Origin: Geosiphon pyriformis
Taxonomy: Eukaryota > Glomeromycota > Glomeromycetes > Archaeosporales > Geosiphonaceae
Assembly: GCA_016748015.1 (NCBI GenBank)
Contig: JAAOMT010000003.1
Location: 138,922 to 202,921, forward strand
Direction of reading: 5' to 3'
Length of the DNA: 64,000 nucleotides
A model generated the notes under the pieces. That model was given only the letters and a program-made list of their open reading frames with translations, ran no database searches and was not told the origin of the DNA. Both the position numbers and the translations under genes were made by a program. This document shows, piece after piece, positions 36,799-47,873 of the stretch. Numbering within the stretch: position 1 is the first letter of the stretch; every line of letters starts with the position of its first letter.

Positions 36799-36993
36799 TC
36801 ATTTTTTTTTTGTAGTTTTCCTCGGAAACACCTCGAAGCTTCCATTTGTTTCATGCCAGATATTTGAATCATATTGTTGGCTTAATTTATTACATCTCAA
36901 AGAGACTAAAATAAGAAAACCAAAAAAATGTAGTGTAAATATTACAAAGAAAAAAAAAATATTTTTTTCAATCTTTGAAATATTCAACCTCAT
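36799..36993 (-). CDS. Possible small secreted or membrane peptide
   Basis: An ATG-initiated frame of 64 residues. Residues 11-34 form a strongly hydrophobic segment (FFFFVIFTLHFFGFLILV), followed by about 30 polar residues ending in a Lys-rich tail. It could be a secreted peptide or a single-pass protein. With no paralog, splice support or family match, and a T-rich composition that favours such frames by chance, this is only a candidate. Confidence 0.3.
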   Translation of the reverse strand: MRLNISKIEKNIFFFFVIFTLHFFGFLILVSLRCNKLSQQYDSNIWHETNGSFEVFPRKTTKKK

Positions 36994-38639
36994 AAAATGG
37001 AAAGACAGGATAAAGAAAAATTCGACTTTATGAGAATATCATTTTAATATCATTTGCGGTGACACAATCCCCTAGGTTATAAGTGATTAGAGATCTCCAT
37101 TGAGGAATGTGTAAAAGAAAGTTCTATGATTAAAAAAATTAAAAATAAAATTTAAACTAATAAAGTATAGCATAAATTTGAAATATTTTACTGTGCAAAA
37201 CAGTAATAAAAATATTCATTTTCTAAAAATATTTTTTGATTAATCACCTTTCTATCTTACAAACAACGAATTATTTTTCCCGATTCCAACCCTCTTATTT
37301 TTAATATAAAGTTGTCTTTATTTGAGATTTCTTAAGAATCTTCAGTTATCAATGTTGAATTGATCTTTGCATCAACTGTAACATAAATGATTTCAAAGTG
37401 TTCACAATTCAAATTTTAAATATACCGAATTAATTCGTATTCTTACTCCCACTCTTTGAACAAACCGAATTTTAAAAAAGAGTCGACATCCATTAATATA
37501 ACTTTCAGAAGTTTGTTGATAAACTTTTTAAAATAATGTAGCAGAAAAACAGTTTAGAAATTTTTACAAAATCCAAAAGAAGCGCAAAATCTTACCTGAT
37601 AAAATAATTTGTCTTGGTAAACTTCTTAGGGTTGAAATTTTTTAAGAAAGGAAAATATTAATTCAATTTTTAAATTAAAAAATTTCCAAGACTGAAATAA
37701 TATATTTTTTAAAGATCAAGTAAAATTAATTTCAAATCATTAAAATTATCAAAGGTTGAAAAATAAAATTTACAAATGATTCAGAAACTCATGTTTGAAT
37801 CTAGAAAAAAATTTAATGATCCCTTTGAATAATCTATAATTGCAAGAGAACCCAATTTTTGAAGAGTAAATGTAATTTATATTTCATTAAAAATCTTTAA
37901 ATCGATATTATGACCTTTTTTGTATAGAAAAAAATAGGAGCAAAGGATGATGATGTTGTTGTTGCTATTAGTATTCAAAAGACTTGATATTAATATATAA
38001 TTAAATTTTTCAAAAATATTTTTTAATCTTTAAAAAAATGAGGCAATACAAAATTGAAGCACGACTAATTTTTTGATCTAATTCAAATATTATCAATTTT
38101 TTTCATTGTTAAAAAATTTTTTGACTCATGAACAAACTTATAAACTCAAAAACTTGATCAACCGGCCGGTTTAGCCGTTTCTGCTCAATTTTTATATATA
38201 AAATATTTAAAATCACAAAAAAATCAACTTTCGTTCAGGTAATAAGAATTCCCTTAATTAACCATTCAAAAATGTATTCTTATTCCCATTTTTGACCATC
38301 ATCGAAAATCTCGGGATTTTATAAATGCTTTTTCAGCAGTTATTTATGATCATTCCCAAATATTTATTGACAATATCAACTTTTTAATGATTAGGAATTT
38401 AGTTAATATCAAACTGAATAAGAGGAGGTAATAACAAGAATTTCGGGAAAAAATCTTTCGATACTAATAATAATTTGAAAGTAGTATACTATCATCCTCA
38501 TCCCTTCAACCATGGGAAATTGCCTTTTCAAATTAAGATCATCTAATGATTTCTTTATTTAAAAAACTATATACATGTAATATAGCCCCCACATAAAATC
38601 CTAACTTTTAAAAAAAAATTTGATCCCTTTTTGATTCAA
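36994..38639. other. Gene-free spacer upstream of lipase-like gene
   Basis: No gene seen. A TATA-like CTATATAC lies near 38568 and may serve the gene starting at 38640. Confidence 0.5.
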
Positions 38640-40122
38640 ATGAAACGTTCATTATTTTCTTTCATGAATTTGCGTCTTATAACTCGCATGCATGACCAAA
38701 ACAATTATATTTTTCTAATTTTCAGTCTATTAGGCTTGATATTCATAAGCATTTCTGTCCCTAAAATTTTCGAACAGCACTCTGGATTAAAAAGATTTTC
38801 TACTGCATTCGATAAAATACCAAATTCTCATTACAGAGCGACAAAAAACGAATTACAATGGAAATCCATGTTTAAAATAAATTCACTACTTCATCATGCA
38901 ACACTTAAGCAGAATAGACATTCTTTAATAAGAAAGCTTCCTGAGTCAAACCTTAAAGGAAATCTCATCTCAAGCAAGAATAAAAGAGGTACACAAATTG
39001 TAGCAATAAATGAATATGGGGCCCCAAATCCTTTAAAGAAGAAAATAGATGATCCTGTAATTTTACTTTACTTGAAGAAATTCACTATGATTGCAAACAT
39101 TCCAAATTGTCTACCAAATAACTCAATTGGTAGATTTCTAAATGATTCGGAAATAATTTGTAAGTGATGATAAACGGAGTTTAAATAAGGGAGAAAATGT
39201 CATAATTGATTAACGATTTACTTATCTGTAAAATCTTTTGTTTCTTTATAATAGCAGATTTATTCTTCGACTTGGATACTGGGCAGTTGATATTTTATTT
39301 TAAAGGTCGCGAACTAAAGGCAAAGCAATTGGCCTCCAGAGTTTCTCGTTTAATAATGTTTAGACTTGTTTCAGGGGCGTTAATAGATGAAAAATGGTAC
39401 ACTGATGTGACTTATATGATGCCGGAAATATTTCAAAAGATAGTGCATTATATGAAACCACGAGAGTTCAATGGGATTCGTTTTACTGGGCATGGAATTG
39501 GAGGAGGTAAGATTATGTTTTATTAATTAATTGATTCAAATAATTTTTTAGAAATAAAAATAACCATTCTTAATGATTTCCTTTTATTTCAAAGTATATG
39601 CTGTAATTGCAGCACTTATTTTTTCTCTCCGCATAAAGGATACTGAAATAAGCTCCTATATTGATATAACGGTTGTCACTTTTGGGTCGCCACGAATTGG
39701 CAATGGAGTACTGGCAAGCTATATTAACAAAAACCTGAATATCATTCGAGTTACACATACCAATGACTACGTCCCTCGCTTTCCTTTGAGAGAATTATCT
39801 TATAGACATCATGAGCTCGAATATTGGATTGCGTATCCACATTGTGATTGCTTTAACCCATTTGAACCCTCTTCGACAATTGATTTTCAAGTTTATAGAT
39901 GTCATGGATTCAATAAATCTATGTCTGATTATGGAGAAAATGGTGTATGTATATAACCAAAAGAATATTTTTTTGAGAGTCCCTTCCAAAAATTGATCAA
40001 AATTCTAAATGCAACCATTATAGGACTGTAACAATGGTCAAGGTGGTTTCGTATCAGACTTTATTTCATCACATTATGGACCATATTTTGGAATTTTTAT
40101 AGGGGATTGTAGTATTTTTTAA
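38640..40122 (+). CDS. Lipase class 3-like protein lacking the nucleophile serine
   Basis: Four exons, 38640-39159, 39258-39506, 39595-39944 and 40024-40122, give 405 residues with phases agreeing. The ATG at 38640 is chosen as the first in frame. A hydrophobic helix (YIFLIFSLLGLIFISISV) near residues 26-43 indicates a signal peptide or anchor. The alpha/beta-hydrolase part includes DLDTGQLIFYFKGRE, the nucleophile elbow region, then VVTFGSPRIGN, VTHTNDYVPRFP and YRHHELEYWI. In class 3 lipases the elbow is G-H-S-x-G-G; here it is G-H-G-I-G-G (residues 251-256), so the catalytic Ser is Gly253. The Asp (D314) and His (H328 or H329) positions remain. Hydrolytic activity is therefore doubtful; it may be a lipid-binding pseudoenzyme. 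The first acceptor is a TAG-CAG tandem. The stop overlaps an AATAAA. Confidence 0.85.
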
Positions 40123-40126
40123 TAAA
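40121..40126 (+). terminator. Poly(A) signal overlapping the lipase-like stop codon
   Basis: TAATAAA places AATAAA one base inside the stop codon (40120-40122), so the 3' UTR would be very short if this signal is used. Confidence 0.4.
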
Positions 40127-42145
40127 ATTCAATAAGCTGATAATTAAAAAGAAGCAATCAAAAAAGGTATTTTGAAAATAACTATTTCAAAATTTTAAAT
40201 ATCAAATAGTATCGTTTAGGTTCATAAATAAGCAGCGTAAATAAAAATGATATTCCAAAAATTTTGACACCAATTTTTTAGCAAATATGTTAAAAGAGAT
40301 TCTTGCCTTTATGAAAATGTTCAATATTTTATTCTTGGTTTGTTGACTTTTGACATATTTCTCGGGAAATTTTTAGGATAATGGGTTTTTTTAAAAAAAA
40401 AATTTGTATTTTTATACTTTAAAATATTATATGGCAAGCAAAAGACGAAACTTCTCATCAAAGAAAATATTTATTAAAATATCAGTCATTATAAAAAATG
40501 ATTTTAGAATATTTCAAGATTTTGCAATTTTCTATATACACTGTAAACATCATAGATGTGGCAGCATACATTCTAATACTGATATTATTTGTTTTCATGT
40601 AAAGATTTAATAATTATTTCTCTAATTACTATGATTTAATGATTGATAATGACACAAATTATGAAATGACGCAAAAGATTTTTTGTCAGTAAATTTAATG
40701 TCAGAGAATAAACAAATCAAAATCGTTTCTTAACAAATAAAAAACGTTTCTTTAAACAAATATTATGAGATAAAACAAAAATGTACAAATTATTTAGACC
40801 ATGTTTTGAAATTTTGATTATTAAATGTTAAATTAATCATTTATCACGATTTTCTTGAAACAAGAGAACCTGGTAACTTTTCATTTCCAAGTTAAAATTA
40901 AACTATCAAAGAATTCGTCTTACATCATGCAGTTATGATAATCATGGCAAAGAGAAATATTTTAATAAGTCAAAATTGTTGGAAAATTAATTAATTCTTC
41001 TTTAATGATCGATGAATAATGCTATAAATTGATTATATAATATTTTGAGCAACCCAGACGTGGATCTTGGATTAATAAAGCTTTGAAAGAAACTAACTTT
41101 ACTATAAATCCTCAAGAAATTCGAATTGAAATTAATAAGCATTGTCCTACATTGAATTTTTTCTTGAAAAGCAATCCCCTGAATAATCTAAAATACAAAT
41201 CAACAACAAATATAGCGTTGCCAAAGTAAATTATGGATGTGTGGAAATTTTTTTTTTGCCAATTACAGTGAAAAATTAAGTCTGAAATTCTCAAAGTTAT
41301 TAAATTTCATTTGTCTTTGAAAAGGATAGTGACTTTAATCAAAGTTCTCAAAGTAATTCAAAAAAAAACCTTGTTCTACTCATGACTTTCTGGGAAAATT
41401 TTTAGTAGTTTCTACTCTTAATCCTAACAAAATCAGGTTATTTTATTCATTAAATAAACAAGTTCTTTTAGAAACTTTTTTTACCTTTGTCACATTTTGT
41501 TTATGCTTTTTATTCTAACCGAATTTATATTTAAGGCTTTTGAGAAGAACTTTTTTTAAAAAAGAGGGACTCTTCAATAAGAAATTCCGATTTATTTGGT
41601 CTATTATTCGAATTAAATGTCTTGTGTCAAAAGAAAAGACCGGAGAAGAATTCTAGTAACAATTTGTACATTTTCTTTTTCGAACCCAAAAAATATGAAT
41701 TTTTCTTAGAAATCACTGGTTGATAATTTTTTTTTGATTAAATTGTCTTTGCTCAATCTTTTAACTATTGTGGTAGATCACATATTTATTTCGGCTACAT
41801 TATAATTCATGTCTACTACGACCATGTCGAAGTGTGCGAGATCGAGATTAATAAATTGGATCTCAGGGCTAGCACAATCTGCCGGGTTTAGGATAAATAA
41901 AAACAGTCCCACATGAGAATATCTAATTGCACACACAAACCAAATATTGAATAATAATCTGGGATTGGGAAGAGGGCAAAATCCAAGGGAAAAAATTCTA
42001 CAAAGACAAAACACAATAACTAAATATTATCATAATATTTTAAATTCGTGACTTAATCTTAAAAGAAATTAGAGGCTGAGTACATAAAAAAAATACATAT
42101 ATTTCTAATGCTTTTTTTTTGACAATAAATGATAATTCTCAAAAA
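40127..42145. other. Gene-free spacer
   Basis: No supported gene. A less A/T-rich patch at about 41775-42015 looks like a fragment of a repeat (possibly part of an LTR) but has no second copy in this window. Confidence 0.5.
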
Positions 42146-42408
42146 ATGTTTAACATTACACAACAACGCATTACACTTTTTGTTTTCTTAACAACCATGA
42201 TTTTTGTTTTTTCACCAGTTTCTTCAATTGAAATTCAAAAGTAAGTAGAGAATTTGTAAATAAAAACTTGTGTCATTTGCTTTAAAGGGTTAAATTTTCT
42301 AAATTTTGAAAAAAATACAGAAAAGTTCCAAATAATGGACATCAATGCCCATGTGGTTCGTCAAGTGGTAATAATTATGGCAATAATCTACGTTGTAATG
42401 ACTGTTGA
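42146..42408 (+). CDS. Small secreted cysteine-containing peptide
   Basis: Two exons, 42146-42240 and 42321-42408, separated by an 80-base GT-AG intron in good phase, encode 60 residues. Residues 1-27 form a clear signal peptide (RITLFVFLTTMIFVFSPVSS). The rest is about 33 residues with a dibasic KK at 32-33 and four cysteines at 41, 43, 57 and 60 in a C-x-C ... C-x-x-C pattern, separated by a Gly/Ser/Asn-rich loop. It is too short for most gene finders. Small secreted cysteine peptides of fungi act as effectors, antimicrobials or metal binders; which applies cannot be told. The intron splitting just after the signal peptide is common for this class. Confidence 0.65.
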
Positions 42409-45400
42409 ATAGATAATCTGAACACTTTTATGTTATTTGAACATTAATATTTTTTACTTGCAATAAGATTTAATGAAAGAGAATTTTTTCAATTTTTAAT
42501 TAGGATTAAATTTTAATTAGTTAAAGTTTAAAGATTATCTTTAAACCTTCCATTCAATTTTTAAATTTTCAAATATTTGTAATTCAAGACCATTTTCTAC
42601 TACTCAAAATACCCAAATTTAAATATTCGTAATTACCACATTTAAGAATATTTTCTTGAAAATCAAATTATAATTTTACTTTGTTTTAATTAAAACTAAT
42701 TCAACACCACTTTATAATCACCTTTAAAATTTTAGAGATAACTTTTTTTTTTCTGTAAAACAAAAATTTATGCACTTAAAAGGGGTTTTATATAGAATTA
42801 ATTTTTTGAATAAAATAATTCATGTCAAATATTTGATATTAAAGTGAAAAACTTGCAGTATATCTTTTTTTAATTAATACACTAAATAAATTTAAATATG
42901 CAAAAAAAATTTTATGCAATAATAAAAATTAAGTCATAAATCGAACGATTTACTATTTTTTGTTTAAAGTATATCATTTTTGATACCTTTTATAGTAATT
43001 ATATTATGTTTAAGAAATTTTTTTAAGAATTAAATAAACTTAAAACTCTATTTTCCTGCTCATTTATCAACTTTAACATTGATAAAAATATATTTGACAA
43101 CATGAAAAAAATAAAATCTGTTTGTTTTGACCAAAAAAGAGATGCCAATTATTATTTTTTTATCAAATAAATAAAAATTTTCAAGGTTTGTCATTGATAA
43201 TTAGTATTATTATATTTAAAAAGTTAAAAACTTTGGGTCACAATTTTTTATGAGGTATTTGTTTCAAATAATAATTGGTATTAATAAGTATTTTGTTATG
43301 AAATTGACAGTTTTAAAACAAAATATCCAATTTTTTTTATATTACTAAATTAAAATTAAAAATATAAATTAAAATATTTTGCAAAATAAATATTAGTTAA
43401 ATAATTATATATTTTTTTGAATTTATGTATTTAAATTGTTTTATAGATAATTTTTTTGTTATCTGTTTGATATTAAAAAGGATTGTTTAATTTATAAAAT
43501 TTTAAAAATAAACAAAACTAATTTTTAAAAAATTCAATTTATTAATAAAATAAATAATAGTGTTATGTATATTTTTTAAAAATTAATTAAGTAAATAATA
43601 AATATTATTGTTATTAATATATATTAGAAAAAATATTAGAAAATAATTATTAAAATATTATATAACAATATTTTAAATTTTATTCGAGTTTTATTTTAAT
43701 GTTTAAATTGTTCAAAAAAATTATAATTCATAAAAATAGTCTATTAAAATATTTATAAATTATCAACAAAATTAATTATTTAGCAATTAAAACAGAAATC
43801 ACTTCACTTTATATTTTAATTAATATTAACAAATTTTTAAAAAGTGTTAATCATTAATTACAAATCTCTTAGCAGTAATAATTAATTTTTATTGTTCGAA
43901 AAACATTATATGGGCGGTCAATAACCCAAACTTCTGTGTATTACTCCTCCTCTTATTACGTGATAATATATATACTGCCAATAATATACATTATTAAATA
44001 AAAATTAATTGAAATTTTATCAATCAAGGACATGTAAGTAAGAATTTAACTTAATATTAATTTTGAAATGAATAATTCTTGATTCTAAAAGAACAATTAT
44101 CAAATATCTTCAAAGATTTAAATTTTCAAGTCAGCTTGTATTAATTTGAAAGTATTTACATAATACAATAAATAAGTTTACTTAAAATCTATTTTGAAAA
44201 AAACTTTTTAAAATATTTTTTAATTAAAGTTTTCAAAAATAGGTTAAGAAAAATTTTTTTCATAAAGATTATATTATTTTAGATAATTATTTACTATCTA
44301 AAAAGAATTAATATTTTATAACTTTGTAGAAAACTACATAAAACAATCTTTTAAATTTAATTGTTAATATTATTTAATACTAATTTATGTTTCAAATCAA
44401 TTTTTTTTATTCATTTTTTTAATTAATTAATATTAAACATATATATTATTTTTATTGTGTTCATTTTTTTAACAATAAATTTTTACTTCTTGACTAATTG
44501 TTTTATTAAAATTTTTTTAAACATACTATAAAACTATTTGCAAAAATTTAATTTTATTTAATAATAAGGGTTAAGAACAATTAATTATCTATTCTTATAA
44601 AACTTTAGAATTTTCATACGTTTTATAAAAATTATTAATTTTGTTATGTTTTTCAAAAATAATCAGTATCAATACAAAATAAACTGAATTTTAATGTGTT
44701 TCATCATTTTATTTCGCATAATATTTTTCGGAGTTCTATGTGAATTTTTGTTCATTTTGTATTGTACTGATTAAATTTTCGAGTTTATAAAATTTTTTGA
44801 ATAATCAGTAAATTTTTTGGTTTCAATTATATAAGTTAATTTAATTAAAATTTTAGGAAATAAAATAATCTAAAATTTCTATCTTTCAAATATAAACAGT
44901 TTTTTGCAAGATTTCAAAATTCAAAGATATTTATTAATTTTTTTGAAAATTAAAATATTAAAAAATATTTTCATAATTATTAAAAGTAATTATTTAATGA
45001 AAAGATTTTTTAAATTGATATTTATGTAAAATTAAATAAAATTATGGATTTAACCAAAAATAAAGATATGTTATTACAATAAAAAATACTAAATAAATCT
45101 ACTAAAAAATATTAGAAATGTATATAAATGCTCAATATTTTTTTTCTTTGCAAATTTTTTTTAAAAGTGACTGGTTTTTATAAAAACTTTTTTAAAAAAA
45201 ATTATTTAAATAAAAAAATACAACAAATAAATATTTAAAAAATTATTTATTTTAATTTTAGTTTAATTTATTCAAATTTTAAAAATATATACTATTAAAA
45301 TAAAAATTTCAAATTATATCTTAAGTACTTTTTTCAATTATACATTTAGATAGTAATTTGGCATACTCGTTATCACAAGTTATACATTGATAATTTTTTA

Positions 45401-46870
45401 CATTTTGTAGTTTTTTATTACTAACAATATTTTAATTTGATTGCAATTATATTTAACTTGTTTTAAAAAAAATTATTATAATTAATACCAATTATTATCA
45501 TTTCGTTAATTTTAATTTATATTTTAGATTCTATTTGTACTTAATTTAAAAGTTTTTATTGTAATAAAAAACAAGTAAAATGCTAAAAATTTAAAAAAAA
45601 ATCTATTTTTTAATATTCTATTTAAAACATATTATTTGTAAAATAAGTTGTTAATTTTTTAAATTGACTATATAAATAATATTTTTAAAAATTAAACGGC
45701 AGTAATTTTTTTAAATTATTATTTTAGTATGTTTATAATTTGGTTTTAAAAAAAAATTTTATTAAAAAATTTTAAATCTCATTAACCAAAACTATATTTA
45801 TTAAAATTAAGATCTTTAAACCAATTTTCTTTTTAATAACTTATAATTTCTTTTTTCTTTAATTTTTATTTTGTTTATTGTGTTTTTATTTGATTTGATT
45901 TATTAATACGACTTATAAAATATAAAATTTTTTAATTATTAATTTTAAATTTTAAGCTTTTATTATTTAAACTTGATTTTATTTGCTTACATTTATTTAA
46001 AATTTTATGTTTAATTTTTTTTAACTTATTACTTCAATATAAACTATCTTTTTAATCTATTTTCTTAATTGATATTAATTTAATCAACAATTGAAAATTT
46101 TAAACCTAATTTTCTAATAAATATTTTGCAAAAAAAAATTAATTTCACTTTTTTTTAGATAAAGTTTATGTTAAAATTAATTATAACAATGAATTTTGCT
46201 TCATTCTTTAATAATAAGTGTTTTCAACTGCCTTTATTTTTTATTAATCTAAAATTAAATAATTTTTTTTGAATAATAAAAAATTTTTTCAAGACATTTA
46301 AAAAAAATACGATTTGCTTCTATTTCATAACAATATAAAAGATGCTATTCTATGATTAATGAGTATCCATAATCAATTAATACTAAAAATAATAATAAAA
46401 AAGTTTTTAATCCATTATATTACAAAAAAATTATGTGTAATTCTTAATGAAAAAATAATTATAATTAAGTTGTAACTCATTGTACGATTCTTTAATAAAA
46501 TTATAACAATTAGAATGCTATTTTAAAATTAATAAAATTTAACACTTTCTTGATGCAATTGGTTGAAAGACTAATAGACCATTCAATTAAATAATGACTA
46601 ATATTCATGGTCTAAAAATTAATGAAATATTTACTAAAGCCGATATGAAAATAGTAAAGCCAAAAGCTACCACAAAATAAAGAAATCGAGTTTGCACAAA
46701 CCTGAATTCTTAATTATTATTATACGTATTATTAAGGTTTAAATAAATAATTCAAGCAATCAAAAAAGGCAATATCTGCTGATCTATGTTCTTCGAAAAA
46801 TTATAACTATCACATTGCCAATGGATAGTAGTGCCAAATTTCTTCTCTATTTAGAATTTGCAGCCACAGC
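42409..46870. other. A/T desert, no gene seen
   Basis: Mostly very A/T-rich. One short patch of ordinary composition at about 43910-44040 (with TATGGGCGGTCAATAACCC) stands out but has no partner or coding frame. Confidence 0.6.
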
Positions 46871-46878
46871 AATGAGTG

Positions 46879-46896
46879 GCCTCGCGCTTCGCCTCA
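46879..46896 (+). promoter_or_regulatory. Conserved upstream block of copy B
   Basis: GCCTCGCGCTTCGCCTCA, 17 of 18 bases identical to the block upstream of copy A, placed 14 bases before a TATA box. Confidence 0.5.
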
Positions 46897-46910
46897 AATT
46901 TGAATTTAAC

Positions 46911-46916
46911 TATAAA
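46911..46916 (+). promoter_or_regulatory. TATA box of copy B
   Basis: TATAAA, 47 bases upstream of the ATG, within sequence conserved between both paralogs. Confidence 0.65.
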
Positions 46917-46957
46917 AATCTGAATAATTTTCGGTAAAATAAATTTCTTATTAAAAA

Positions 46958-47820
46958 ATGAAAAAATATATTTGTGAAGAGCGTTGCCTTAAATATGCAT
47001 TATATAAGAAGAAATATATCAAAATATCTTCGCGTATATTGATATTAGCAGGCGTTTTTATGCTTTGCCATTTGATTAGTTTATTGGAAAAAGTCGAAGC
47101 TGTCGGATCAAATCCCTTGGATCAGTATGTATAAACTTTTTAGAAATTTTCAGATAGATTTGGATTTTCTTTTAAAAAATTAAAAAATTAACTTTTCCTC
47201 TCTAAATAAAAGAAATAAATACGACACATTAAAATTCCGTTTTGTGAGGAATATACCNNNNNNNNNNNNNNNNNNNNCCTAATCCTCCCATCACTCCATC
47301 ACCTACAATTGGAGTTCCTACAACGACAAGCTCGGCTCCAATAAATACTCCTTCGACCCTAATCCCAACTGTTACTCCAACTTCGTAAGTTCTCATGCTT
47401 TTTCTTTAACAAAGAATATTTAACTTGGAGAATTTTATAGCTTAAATATTAAAATTTCTTATAAAACCATATAACAAGTATCCTCAAAATCAATTTTTTA
47501 TATTTTCAAAAATTTCAAAAATACTAATTAAGTTTTTTCTCAAAATAAAATCTTTTAATCTTAGATCAAATGCCTCCTCAACTTCAGATACATCGACATC
47601 ATCAATCGCAACAACAGCAACTAGTGGAACGACTCAAACAACCACCTCGACAATTACATTAACCCCTACAACTAATACCCCTCCCAAGTCTACTTCTTCT
47701 TCCTTTCCAACAAAAACTTCTGGCTGCAATTCAATAATATTGGAAAAAATTACTTTATTGAAAAGATTTATTTTAAAATTTATACTTATAACAAGCTTTA
47801 GTTGGTTTATGCGTTATTAA
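46958..47820 (+). CDS. Ser/Thr-rich mucin-like protein with GPI-like tail, copy B
   Basis: Paralog of the gene at 35159-36463. Exon 1 (46958-47124) has the same length as in copy A (167 bases) and encodes a nearly identical hydrophobic N-terminus. Exon 2 starts at 47213 and runs into a 20-N gap at 47258-47277. A coding segment resumes at 47278 and ends at 47384, and the last exon is 47565-47820. Splice sites fall at the same positions as in copy A. The Thr/Ser/Pro body has diverged strongly, whereas both ends are conserved, including SGCNSI and the hydrophobic tail ending SFSWFMRY. By comparison with copy A the gap hides roughly 300 bases (rest of exon 2, an intron, start of exon 3). An AATAAA lies at 47868-47873. 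Confidence 0.75.
47258..47277. other. Assembly gap (20 Ns) inside copy B
   Basis: The missing part corresponds to the threonine-repeat region of copy A, so it is probably a collapsed or unassembled repeat. The length is a placeholder. Confidence 0.9.
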
Positions 47821-47873
47821 ATGTTTCATTTAACTTAAGTTTTATAGTTGATTCTTCAAATTTCGAAAATAAA

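Noticed and set aside
39570-39996. Minus-strand and alternative-frame ORFs
   Set aside because: Overlap exon 3 of the lipase-like gene and have no features of their own.
41778-42014. Minus-strand frame in a G/C-richer patch, possible LTR piece
   Set aside because: No paired copy, no primer-binding site or polypurine tract seen; too little to call a retroelement.
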